Source: Calliopum simillimum
Taxonomy: Eukaryota; Arthropoda; Insecta; Diptera; Lauxaniidae
NCBI GenBank assembly: GCA_951812925.1
Contig: OX638368.1
Location: 24,429,187-24,493,186, forward strand
Length of the DNA stretch: 64,000 nt
Direction: 5' to 3'
Shown here in pieces: positions 54,205 to 63,666 of this stretch. The notes under the pieces are model-generated. The model made no database searches. It had not been told where the DNA came from and saw only the letters and a list, made by a program, of their open reading frames with translations. Numbering within the stretch: the first letter of the stretch is position 1; every line of letters begins with the position of its first letter. A program made the translations under genes and the position numbers.

Positions 54205-55473
54205 AAATCATTTTGTGATAACAAGCAGCGAAAGCAACCAGCCAATGATGCAGCAAAAGAAGTTCCAGTTGAAACAGGTGAAGCGGAGCAACAGCGAGAA
54301 AGCAATAAATATAAAGACAAACAAAAGGAGCAACATAAGAAGTCAACAAAATTTAAAACAAAGCAACAAATGCAAACAATTAATACAAAAAATGTTATGC
54401 TAAATAGCTGCCAACAAATGGATAAAACCAACAACAGCAGCAACAGCAACATAATAGCCATCATCTCAGATGATGAAGATGAAAAAAATTTAACCAATAC
54501 GGGAAAAAACAAGTACAATAACAAAAATGATGAAGGTGAAAATATTGAGAGCAATCATCAGCAGATTGATATTGATTTGAATGCTGATGATGATGAATAT
54601 AACAATAGCACTACCACACGTTCTTTATCATCAACTTTATCATCCTCTCATGACTCTCATGAAGATGAATTAAATGCTGATGAAGCAGATGAAGAGGATG
54701 AAAATGAAAATGAGGAAAATCTTCGTACCCTAAATAAACCAAAAGTTAATGAAAATCTTTTACATATACAAAATTTTTTAAATAGTTTTAATGTAATGCC
54801 AGAATATGGAATAAAAAACGATAAAGTTGATAAAGCTATAGCGACAACAACTGCAGGAGCAACCAAACAAGCAAATGTTGCTATAGAGAAAAATATTGAA
54901 AGCAACAATAATGTCATGTTGCTAGACAATGTTATAACTGCGGAGACAACGAAAACAGAAATGGTTTCAACAACAACAGCATCGTTAGCAACCATAGCAA
55001 TGAAGCCACATCATTGTAAAAGCAACAATTCAAGTGAACTACGCAGTTGGCGTAATAAAATTAAGGATAAGAATACTTTGCTACTTAATTCTCATAATAA
55101 TACACAATGGCAAAATGTTTCAACAGTCAATGATGACGCCAACACAACAACATCGGCAACAAGTGGTGTTGCTGTTAAACCACCAAAATTCACAATATCA
55201 ACAAAATTTTTACGTAAACAACGTAATAAATTGAAAACAAACCAAATTGCTGCAACAACATCATCATCATCTTCAACAGTTGTCGCTAATCAGCAGCAAC
55301 AATCGTCAATCATATATAATAATAATAATAAATCGTTATCAACACAGCAACAACATAAACAAGAAATTGTACAAGAGTTACAAAATAAATTTTATCAACG
55401 TTCTGCTCCGCCACTAGATGACTCAATAGCAAAATTTAAAGATTTTTCCATTGATTCATTGTTAAATAAATAG
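54205..55473 (+). CDS. Alh: 422-codon open extension of Alh after its UGA, or a second ORF
   Basis: The Alh frame has a single stop at 54202-54204 and then runs 422 codons to tandem TAG TAG (55471-55476). The first in-frame ATG is at 54370, leaving 367 residues; its -3 base is C, a poor start context, and the 55 codons before it are also open and Lys/Gln-rich. Visible segments: IIAIISDDEDEKN, an acidic Asp/Glu stretch (DELNADEADEEDENENEEN), LLHIQNFLNSFNVMPEYGI, KFTISTKFLRKQRNKLK and the end RSAPPLDDSIAKFKDFSIDS. No known domain is recognised. It resembles Alh in codon-repeat style (CAA, ACA, AAT). It could be made by UGA readthrough, by splicing past the UGA, or as a separate cistron or gene. 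Confidence 0.6.
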   Translation, partial: KSFCDNKQRKQPANDAAKEVPVETGEAEQQRESNKYKDKQKEQHKKSTKFKTKQQMQTINTKNVMLNSCQQMDKTNNSSNSNIIAIISDDEDEKNLTNTGKNKYNNKNDEGENIESNHQQIDIDLNADDDEYNNSTTTRSLSSTLSSSHDSHEDELNADEADEEDENENEENLRTLNKPKVNENLLHIQNFLNSFNVMPEYGIKNDKVDKAIATTTAGATKQANVAIEKNIESNNNVMLLDNVITAETTKTEMVSTTTASLATIAMKPHHCKSNNSSELRSWRNKIKDKNTLLLNSHNNTQWQNVSTVNDDANTTTSATSGVAVKPPKFTISTKFLRKQRNKLKTNQIAATTSSSSSTVVANQQQQSSIIYNNNNKSLSTQQQHKQEIVQELQNKFYQRSAPPLDDSIAKFKDFSIDSLLNK

Positions 55474-56174
55474 TAGTTAACCTATAGAGTTCAACATTTT
55501 GTTGCGAATACAATTTTAAATTAGAAGATTTATATTAAAATTCTTAAAATAATTTACAGCTTCAAATTTCAAAAGTATCATTTTTAAGTATCTATTACAG
55601 TTTTAGATAGTTTTTTACAAATTATTTTGGCTTTTTATTTCTTTGTAAATTACGTGTATGAAGTCAGAAATTTGAAAAGTTTTATTTATCATTTGCAATC
55701 TTGAGCGAAACTAACGTATAAAACTAAAATTTTAAAAAATTTTTGAATTCTTTATTTGGTTACCAAACATACTCCCATTGCGGATGAGATTAAGGAAATA
55801 CGCAGACAGTGAAAATAGAAAGACAAAACACTTAACCAGACGTCATTTTTTCTCAGTTATGGAAAAACTATAATTAGTGTGACTTCCCACTAGGACCACG
55901 GACTATTCAAAAACTAGTTTGTAAACTGTGTACACCATGAGGACGACTGACTAGTGCAAATTCTGGTCCCATCACATATAAAATTCTATTTACGCTTTCC
56001 ATTGTTTGTCAGACGTAACCAATTGTCTTTTTATGCATTACATTCATGCCAGAAAAAAGACCAATTGTCCCCTTATGTATAACATTGGAACTAGAAAGAG
56101 GCCAATCAATCCAAATCAATATCAAAAAATTTGATTTAAATATAAATTTTACACAAAAACGTCAGAAGCTTCTG
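55474..56174 (+). other. Probable Alh 3' UTR, AT-rich
   Basis: After the tandem TAG the sequence is AT-rich without open frames. Poly(A) signals of the AATAAA type occur much later (near 57369 and 57515), so the transcript end cannot be placed. Confidence 0.35.
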
Positions 56175-56270
56175 TAGCCGATGTTGTAACGAGTTTGTTT
56201 TATATTTCTGGGCATTGTGTTCCGGGTTTGAATCCCAGTAAGGGTGAAAATTTTTTTTATTTTATTTATC
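56175..56270 (+). repeat. tRNA-like or SINE-like segment
   Basis: GGGTTTGAATCCC, close to a Pol III B box, lies about 45 bp after TGTAGCCGATGTTG, a possible A box, and is followed by a T-rich tail. A similar segment in the opposite orientation is at 56345-56450. No complete tRNA cloverleaf could be drawn. Confidence 0.35.
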
Positions 56271-56344
56271 AGCTTTGTTGACACGTGTTTTATTTTCCGC
56301 TCCGAATACTCTTCAGACAAATTATGTTCAATTAATAAAAATTG

Positions 56345-56450
56345 ACGAAATTGGAATTGAAAATTACCGAGTGGAAGTTTAAACCCAGGTCTTTACACGT
56401 AATGCAAGCCATTAGACCGATACACTATCGATTGCTAAATGTTTGTTACA
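56345..56450 (-). repeat. tRNA-like or SINE-like segment, inverted partner
   Basis: On the - strand: GGTCTAATGGCTTGCATTAC (possible A box), then CCTGGGTTTAAACTTCC (B-box-like) and CACTCGGTAATTTTC. It mirrors the + strand segment at 56175-56270 in general layout, though not in close sequence. Confidence 0.35.
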
Positions 56451-57825
56451 TTTGATAATTTTAGTGAATTTATTCTAGTTTATTCTAGACTACACGTCCA
56501 TTTTGAACCACTTACAAAACAACTATACTGAAGATAGGGCTTTTGAAACAATTATCTTCGCCGGTACTACAGAGATATTTGGTATCCATGCCTAATAAGC
56601 AAAACATCGCAAGGAGATATGAAAAATTGTCATTATCATGTATATTCATATATAAGACATTTGTTTTGAAATTGATTCATTGAATTGGTTCAATTCCATT
56701 CAATTTTATTGCGACTTGTTAAAACGATAACAATGTTAAATATTTGACAGTTTTATTTATTGTAGTTTCAGAGATATGACGAACTTTGTTATATGAATTA
56801 CGTAACATAGTCCAGTTTATTACACAGAAACCCTTTTTCAAATCAGTACTAACACGCGGTAAAAATTTCATCAAAATCATATAGTGAAAAGGTGGAGAGA
56901 AATATTACAAACTCAATTTTTTCTGAATGTGGACGACTTTTAAAAGAGTTTAGCTACTGCGCCTTTTAGAGCAGAGGTGATACGATAAGTAATTCCATCT
57001 TCATATCAAGCCTGAATAATTTGCAGACGTCCTTCATGAAACAGTACTGTATCATAACCCAGCAAGTTTTAAATAATTCTAAGACCAACAATTCGTTTAC
57101 AATGCATTAGATGAGTTAAATTTTTTCAAAAGAATTAGTAAATATAAACTACACCGTTTTTATTTATATAATATTTTAAAAATATATACATAATATATTC
57201 CTTACAAATACAATATGTATTTTTTTTTAAACACATGTAATTCATATGTTCTTCAATTTTATGAAAGACACATTCGAATAATTGTAAAATAATTCACTAG
57301 AAAATTTATATCGCTAATTTAATGATGTAGAATTTAAATCGCAAATAAATTCATTATTATTTGTTAACAATAAAATAAAAACAATAATTAAAACGAACCC
57401 TATACAATACAACAAGAAACATATTTATTTGTAAAGTACGTATGTTATAATTTAATTTGTATTAATTAAGGACACATGCATACATATTTAAAGAAAAGAA
57501 AAAAAAAATAGTAACAAATAAAGAAACAATTTAAATGTAAATACATATATTAAACATGCTTTAGTTTTATTTTCTATAGCTAATACCTTCCCGTCGAAGC
57601 ATATGGTGACCTGAATACTTCAACTAGATAACTCCTAAATTATCATTTTTGGGATAAGTGACCTGTTATATTCATCTCGGTTTTATGCACAATCTGCTCC
57701 AATCAGAGAACCATTGTGAGAACCATCAGTAGCACCATTATGTTGTAACAAAAAAAAAAAAACTAGAAGTCTAAAATCAGTATAAATTCAAATTTCTAAA
57801 AATCATAAAGTTGAATTATCTCTTA
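56451..57825. other. Intergenic or Alh 3' flank, no gene
   Basis: Very AT-rich, with many AATAAA-type words at 57340-57560 that could include the Alh poly(A) site. No frame of interest. Confidence 0.45.
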
Positions 57826-58260
57826 CTAGCATTTACCCAGTAAGCGTTGCCTACCCTTTGTCCCGGTGCCTTTTACATATGTTCCAAATTTCTTTCCTAT
57901 GCGTCAAACAGTTTCTGAGATACGTCAAATATCGTTCTTTAGGGGCGTGGCACCGCCCAATTTTTTCTAATGAGTGTTATTTGTCTTCATGCCCTTTACA
58001 TACGTATGTGCCAAATTTAATTCGTATGCGTCGAACAGTTTCAGAGGTATAACGAATTTTGTATTTATGGGGAGTGGCACTGCCCATTTTTCTAGCCCAT
58101 ATCCTTCCCTTGATCTATACTAACATGCTGTGAAAATTTAATTCAAATCAGTCAAGTGGTTTTCGAGTTCATAAAACACGAACACAAAGACGAACTTTAA
58201 GATTAACCTGAAAAGTTCATATCGTTTCTAAAGGAGGGTGCCACTAGAATTTTTTTATTA
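57826..58260 (-). mobile_element. Helitron-like element, minus orientation
   Basis: Starts ACTAGCATTTACCCAGTAAG then CGTTGCCTACCC, the reverse of the end at 48047. Inside are GGGGCGTGGCACCGCCCAAT and a second GGCACTGCCCATTTTTCTAG unit, then GAAAATTTAATTCAAATCAG and GTGGTTTTCGAGTTCAT. No ORF. Right boundary approximate. Confidence 0.55.
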
Positions 58261-59160
58261 TGATTTTCAGTGACAACCAACTTTCAAACTATACGTGTCA
58301 AAATTTGGTAGCGATCGGTCAATTGGTTCGTGAGATATAGTTGTTTGAGTAAAGAAAAAATGGATAAAAACGAACACTGTTTTCTAATGGGAAAAAATTG
58401 GGTTGGATCAAAAACAAGTCGATGAATAAATACTATAGTTTAAATAAATGAATTCCGTTTCGAATTGCTTCTCCACCCCCCTCCCCCTGGTCTACAGGTT
58501 TGACTCCCAGCCAGCACCGTGTGCAGGATTTGCTCTTGGGGGGGGGTTCTCATATATAAAAACGAGGGAACACCATATGAAACATAAAATTGTTACCATT
58601 AATTATGGGTTAACGACCTTCCTGGGGGGTTTGAACCCTCAAAACATCCCCCGTGCGCACGGGCCTGCTCCCAGCGACTTTTGTCTATGCGCAAGCCTAA
58701 GAAAATACTTACTGGAAAGAGATTTGACTCAAAAGAGGAGGTGATCGCAGAAAAAAGCATATTTTGAGGGCAAATATACAGGCCTGTTCCGTAATCAGTG
58801 TGTTTTCAATTACTTTTCATTTGGGAGGCTTTTTGATGAAAATGGTGAGTACGACGATAAAAAGTATTAGGAACTTTTTGTGGAGAATTACAGGTTCTAC
58901 AAATAAGTGTAAAGTAATTGAAATCACGTGGATTACAAAACAGGCCTGATAATAAAATCGAGTTATGCCAAAAAAATGTTTTTTCTTCAAAACGATACGA
59001 ACTTTTCAGACGAAGTTTGTGTGTTAGCGATCAGATTCTAGCTGTAAGAGTTTCTCGACGTAAGGATAGGAGGCTGCCCATAAACTTTGTGAAGCTAAAA
59101 TTTTATACCTCACCCCTATGTGACAAAACAATCCAGCGTCGAAAGAATTACATTTTTTAT
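58261..59160. other. Intergenic, no gene recognised
   Basis: A C- and G-rich patch at 58475-58560 contains CCCCCCTCCCCC and a run of nine G, unusual for this AT-rich window, and GGTTTGACTCC resembles a B box. Frames here show no domain. Confidence 0.4.
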
Positions 59161-59905
59161 TAAAGTGGGCGGCGCAACCACTGCATCGTTTTTTACGAAA
59201 TTTAGTATGGAGATAGGGTTAGGTTAGGGTGGCGGCAATACTGCCACACATAGACCACAAGGGTCCATAGTGATACCACAAACTCTCTTATCAAAATCTA
59301 TTCATAAACTCTGGTCCTTTCAGTATGATGTTTGTCCAAACTAAAGGATCCCGTCAGTAACCCGAATCTTTTAATTTCACTTAGGTGAATTTTAGTGAGT
59401 TCCTTTAAGGAGTTGAAGAACGGCTGTCCAAAGCGTTTTAGCCTAGTTCTTGCCAAACCAGGACAGGGACATAAAATATGTTCAATTGTTTCCTCTTCTT
59501 CAGGCTCGTGACAGTTTCTGCACCAGTTGTTCGAGACTATGCCCAACCTAAAGGCATGATGCCCACTTAGATAATGACCAGTCACAATTCTAGTCAGTAA
59601 ACTACACTCACTCCACGTCAAGGATAGCATTTATTTGGAATATTCTGCTTTGTGAAAACGAGGCCAAAAATGCTTTGTTATAGCGCTAGTAGGGGATTGT
59701 TCCCAGCGTCTGTTTGCCACTGTTAGCAATTGCGAGTTCTTCAAAGAGAAGAAATGTTGAAGCGGGGCTGGAATTTTAATGGGTTGAGCTTCTAGAAGAG
59801 CTCCATTTTTTGCCTTTTCATTAGGGATAGGGTTAGCACTAAGCAACAATAAAATGACCATTATGCTTTTAAGTGGGCGGAGCCACGTCCTAAATGGCGA
59901 TACTG
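59161..59905 (+). mobile_element. DINE/Helitron-like unit split by a LINE
   Basis: The left flank (59161-59222) and right flank (59815-59905) are two parts of the 128-bp-unit family seen at 39503-40490, in the opposite orientation: GTGGGCGGCGCAACC, TGCATCG, ATGGAGATAGGGTTAG on the left, and GATAGGGTTAGCACTAAG, GACCATTATG and AGTGGGCGGAGCCACG on the right. The LINE entry below explains the interruption. Confidence 0.6.
59223..59826 (-). mobile_element. 5'-truncated LINE fragment: RNase H end and C-terminus
   Basis: On the - strand the reading starts in NEKAKNGALLEAQPIK (the end of an RNase H domain), continues WEQSPTSAITKHFWPRFHKA, has one TAA, and then LTRIVTGHYLSGHHAFRLGI, WCRNCHEPEEEETIEHILCP and CPGLARTRLKRFG. 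The Cys/His pattern is the C-terminal zinc-like motif of I/LOA-type LINEs. The - strand 3' end runs into AACCTAACCCTA-like sequence. The flanks share GATAGGGTTAG, a probable target-site duplication. Confidence 0.7.
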
Positions 59906-60989
59906 CTGTATTAATTTTAATGTCACTTGGAATAATGGTAGGCTTAACGATAATGATAGAAATTAAAAAGGATACTAAAAGTATTTGTTTCATAGTGTGC
60001 AGTTCCAAGCTTCATGAGCTTGAAAAAAATAATGCTATAAAGCTTAAGTTTTGTAAACCATACCGGTTTTCATAAAAGCTATATAACGATCTTCCGATGA
60101 CTAGGAAATTGCGAATTTTTTAGCTACACAGCTGTAAAACTATGAAGCCAGGAAGCTATAAAGCTACTAAGCAATAAAGCTATAGGTGGCCCAGAAAACT
60201 CAATTAATAGCCTAATCACGTATGACGAACGAATTGAGTGACTGATTTTCCATTGCTTACATCCTTCAAGTTAAGAGATGATTTGGTGTTTATGGTTACA
60301 AACTTTATTCTCTGAACTAAAATGAAGGCTTATAGTATGCTCTTGTTTTAGTCGGTTGATATTAAGAAATGAAAATCAGTCACTTTATTCGTTCGTCACG
60401 CATGATAAGGCTATATAAGATTTGTTGATAATCCGGCATATATGTTTTCCCTCTAATACTAATACGAAACATTTTTTTCGTTCAAGAATTTTTAGTTATG
60501 TGTTAGCACTTTTTTTAAATTGACTGCTACTTGTTTATTTTTTAATATAGTATATCCAATTCTTGTAGGAACGTGTATTTGAGAGTGGCCAACCAGAATA
60601 TGACAAAAATATCAATTTCGCAATTTGAGACACGCTTTTTCTACATTAAGCTAACGATGCCTTTAAAAAAAGTTATTTTTGGACGAAATATATATTTTAG
60701 AATGCTGTATCGAAATAAACATAGCAGGTGTTTAGTATTGCTATTCGATTTTCTCTTATTTGCAAAAAAAAAAACTAAAAATATTAAAACGTTTAATTAA
60801 TTTTATTTTGTTTATTGAATGTATGTTTATATTTTCATCCTAATTCGGCAAACGTTCACACAAAATTAGCTGACATGAAAAATATTTAAATGATTTACTA
60901 ATAACGCGAGTAAAAAATTGTTTTTTTACTAATCACTTCGTCATATCAAAGAGTATGTATAATTTTAGAATGTGACTTTTTTACGTGCG
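59906..60989. other. Intergenic spacer, no gene
   Basis: AT-rich. A repeated AAGCTAT/GCTATAAAGCT word cluster is present at 60120-60190, and CAATTAATAGCCTAATCACG with its approximate complement appears near 60200 and 60400. I see nothing coding. Confidence 0.4.
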
Positions 60990-61337
60990 CTACAGATCGA
61001 TACCTTCTTGTGCAGCTAGTATTGTTTTAATTTTCATCAGCAGTTCCTTCTTAACAGTGTCGGGCACAATAGCTCTTGCCTTAGGTGTCACTTCAGATAT
61101 TAGTTGTTCGACCTTGACATTGTTATTACCCTTTTCTTTTATTATATTGCGAAACATAAGACGAACTTCATCACGCCAGCCACATTCAGCTAAGCGACTG
61201 CAAAGCAAATCCTTAAGCCTAAAGAGCGAGAAGAAAAAAAATGTTTAATAAAAAGTTATACACACTTTGGAATTAACTAACTTTGATCTATCCCCGCTTA
61301 GAATTGTTGCTTGATCTACTGTTTTAGTTAAAGTCAT
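60990..61337 (-). CDS. e(y)2: e(y)2 / ENY2, SAGA and TREX-2 subunit
   Basis: Two exons on the - strand: 61337-61282 and 61218-60990, with a 63-nt intron (donor AA|GTTAGT, acceptor CTTTAG|G). The product has 94 residues, starting [20 protein letters not shown] and containing [37 protein letters not shown] and [12 protein letters not shown]. This is close to fly E(y)2 (101 aa) and human ENY2. The protein is a small helical adaptor in the SAGA histone-deubiquitinating module and in the TREX-2 mRNA export complex. It is convergent with Alh. It has an intron, unlike the intronless e(y)2 retrogene described in Drosophila, and so looks like the ancestral, e(y)2b-type locus. No stops or missing parts. 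Confidence 0.93.
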
Positions 61338-61699
61338 GTTTTTTTTTTATTTTTTGTATTTTCTAACAAGCAATCCTTATTTAAGTTTTAATCACACATC
61401 AAAATTTTGTTTAATTTTATGGATAACGAAATTATTCTGTGCTCTCTTTTGTTTACAAGTGACAAAAAAAGAAAAGCAAAAAATGCCGCACAAGAATTTG
61501 ACAGTTTGACAGTGGGTATTATGGACACCTTTTTACCGACAACTAATGTTGCCATACTACGTATTTTTGTTGATATGTAGATTGGTAAATTGAATTCGCT
61601 GGCAAAGTTGTTTCCTTCAAATTCGTGTCGAGATTTGATAAATTCCCTCCGATTTTTCCGAAATTAGGTGGGTACATGGTTTCGTTTTATGTCTAAACT
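61338..61699 (-). promoter_or_regulatory. e(y)2: e(y)2 upstream region
   Basis: This is the 5' side of the e(y)2 start codon. It must hold the promoter if no further 5' exon exists. T-rich immediately upstream of the ATG. No TATA box or known motif was recognised. Confidence 0.35.
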
Positions 61700-62310
61700 G
61701 ATAAACTAACGTTTTAGAAAAAAACATTTTCTAAAGGTGAATTTGGTTTATAAGGTTTTAAAGGATTTCTCAAAGTTCTGGACCCTTAAAGTTGATAATT
61801 TTAATTTTTCTTTCATTTTAGTACGAAAAAGGTTCTATTAACATACCCTTTTATATAGATATTTTCTACTTTTCTTTTTTTTTTTTTTTTGAAAGCCTTG
61901 TTAAATTTCCTTTAATTCGGTAGCACATTTGTCATACCAATTTTTAAATTTGAGGTCGAAAAAGAAAATACTTTTCAGGAATAATCCGTTTGAAGGCTCC
62001 AGTACATAAAAGGCAGCGCGCATATCAAATGCAGCAAATGGCATGCGAGTAACCAGTGTGTTACATAGAAAACATTTTTTTCGACCTCAAATTAAGAAAT
62101 TTGTGTAATAAATGTACTGTCGAATTAAAGAAAATTTAACAAGGCTTTCAAAAAAAATTATAAAAGCGTAACTCAATAGAATCTTTTTCTTACTATAATG
62201 GCCGCCAAAGTCAAAAATTAGAAAAATTTAAATTATCAACTATTTTGCAAAACCCTTTTAAACCCTATAAGCCAAATACACTTTTAGAAAGCCCATATTA
62301 TTAGACAAAA
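61700..62310. mobile_element. Palindromic foldback element, copy 2
   Basis: Arms of about 290 bp meet near 62010. Paired words include TTTATAAGGTTTTAAAGGAT, AGTTGATAATTTTAA and GAAAGCCTTGTTAAATTT with their complements on the right (TTAACAAGGCTTTC, TTAAATTATCAACT). It has the same layout as 43935-44520, including CAGGAATAATCCGTTTGAAG against CCCAGAACAATCCGTTTAAA. No ORF. Confidence 0.65.
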
Positions 62311-62375
62311 GTCTCCTACAGTTTTCCTGCTTTAATGTTAAAACCCTTCATTTTACTCGCTAAAATCAAACAGGA

Positions 62376-63666
62376 ATTTTTTTAGAGGTTTGTTTTTCGA
62401 ATAGAGATAAAACTGGCATTTTGTGGTCAAATGTGGCAACTCTAATGTCATTTATGTTCAGTTTGGTTTGCCATTTCATCATGAACAGGTTGACAAAAGA
62501 ACAACGCTTGCAAATCGTGCAAATTTATTTCGAAAATAATGGTTCAGTTCGTGAAGTTTACCGCAAGCTCCGTCCATTTTATGGTCGACATAATCGTCCA
62601 TCAGAGCAATTAATTCGGTTAACCATGGATCGTTTTCGCACTACGTTTACTCTATGTGATAATACGCATCCGCAGAGACGTCGAACAGTGCGCACCGAAG
62701 AAACAATTGCCGCTGTAGAGCAAAATGTTGAAGAGGACCCGAATGAATCGATTCGCCACCGTGCACAGCAATTGGAGCTTTGTCCATCAACTTTATGGAA
62801 GATTTTGCGCAAAGATCTTGGCTTGCGACCTTACAAGATCCAGCTTGTGCAAGAATTAAAGCCGCGAGACCATGCAATGCGTCGTGATTTTGGTGTATGG
62901 GCCGAAAATGAGATTGATCTCGATGCTGATTTTCATCGCAAAATTTTGTTCAGTGATGAGGCTCATTTTTGGTTGAATGGCTACGTCAACAAGCAAAATT
63001 GCCGCATTGGGAGTGAAGAGAATCCACATGAGACCCTTGAGACGCCATTACATTCACAAAAACTGACTGTTTGGTGTGCTCTATGGGCTGGTGGAGTCAT
63101 TGGGCCATACTTCATCCGAAATAATGCTGGAGAGTCAGTTACCGTTAATGGAGACCGGTATAGAGCCATGATAACCGACTATTTTGTTCCCGAATTGGAT
63201 GGCATGAATGTGGATGAGTTGTGGTTCCAACAAGACGGCGCTACATGCCACACAGCGCACGTCACAATCGATTTATTGAAGGAAACATTCGATGAGCGCA
63301 TAATTTCGCGGAATGGACCTGTCAATTGGCCACCAAGATCGTGTGATTTGACACCATTGGATTATTTTCTTTGGGGATATGTGAAGTCGCTCGTCTACGC
63401 CAACAAACCAGAAACGTTAGGGGACTTGGAAGCCAACATTCGTGGCGTTATTGCCGACATACGGCCCCATATGCTCGAAAAAGTGCTTGAAAATTGGACC
63501 TGTAGAATTGGCTTTATTCGAGCCAGCCGTGGCGGCCACATGCCCGAAATCATATTTAAACATTAATGGCATAAAGTTATCCTTCCAATAAAGCCAAATT
63601 GATGGACATTAAAACGATTTTCTTGTGTTTTATTTCAATTCGAAGTTCTATACCTCTAAAAAAAAC
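62376..63666 (+). mobile_element. rosa-type (DD41D) mariner element, apparently complete
   Basis: A 1.29 kb element. The terminal repeats are TTTTTTTAGAGGT followed about 9 bp later by TTCGAAT at the left (62377-62402), and the same inverted at the right (63637-63665). It contains one intact transposase gene. Exact ends are uncertain by a few bases, and a TA duplication is not clear. Confidence 0.75.
62481..63566 (+). CDS. rosa-family mariner transposase (DD41D), intact
   Basis: 361 residues with no stop or frameshift. I start at ATG 62481 (MNRLTKEQRLQIVQIYFENN), which begins the first helix-turn-helix; the frame is open 20 codons further up but that part has no family match. Residues 63-75 carry the basic HPQRRRTVRTEE stretch. 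Catalytic triad: D159 (FSDEAHF), D252 (WFQQDGATCH) and D294 (CDLTPLDYFLWG), with 41 residues between the last two. That spacing defines the rosa/DD41D family first described in tephritid flies. It cuts and pastes DNA at TA sites. The complete ORF and both ends suggest recent activity. Confidence 0.9.
   Translation: MNRLTKEQRLQIVQIYFENNGSVREVYRKLRPFYGRHNRPSEQLIRLTMDRFRTTFTLCDNTHPQRRRTVRTEETIAAVEQNVEEDPNESIRHRAQQLELCPSTLWKILRKDLGLRPYKIQLVQELKPRDHAMRRDFGVWAENEIDLDADFHRKILFSDEAHFWLNGYVNKQNCRIGSEENPHETLETPLHSQKLTVWCALWAGGVIGPYFIRNNAGESVTVNGDRYRAMITDYFVPELDGMNVDELWFQQDGATCHTAHVTIDLLKETFDERIISRNGPVNWPPRSCDLTPLDYFLWGYVKSLVYANKPETLGDLEANIRGVIADIRPHMLEKVLENWTCRIGFIRASRGGHMPEIIFKH

Noticed and set aside
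59215..59240. Interstitial telomere repeat (TTAGGG-like)
   Set aside because: Only two or three imperfect units. Explained by a LINE 3' tail joined to a CTAACCCTATC target; flies also lack canonical TTAGGG telomeres.
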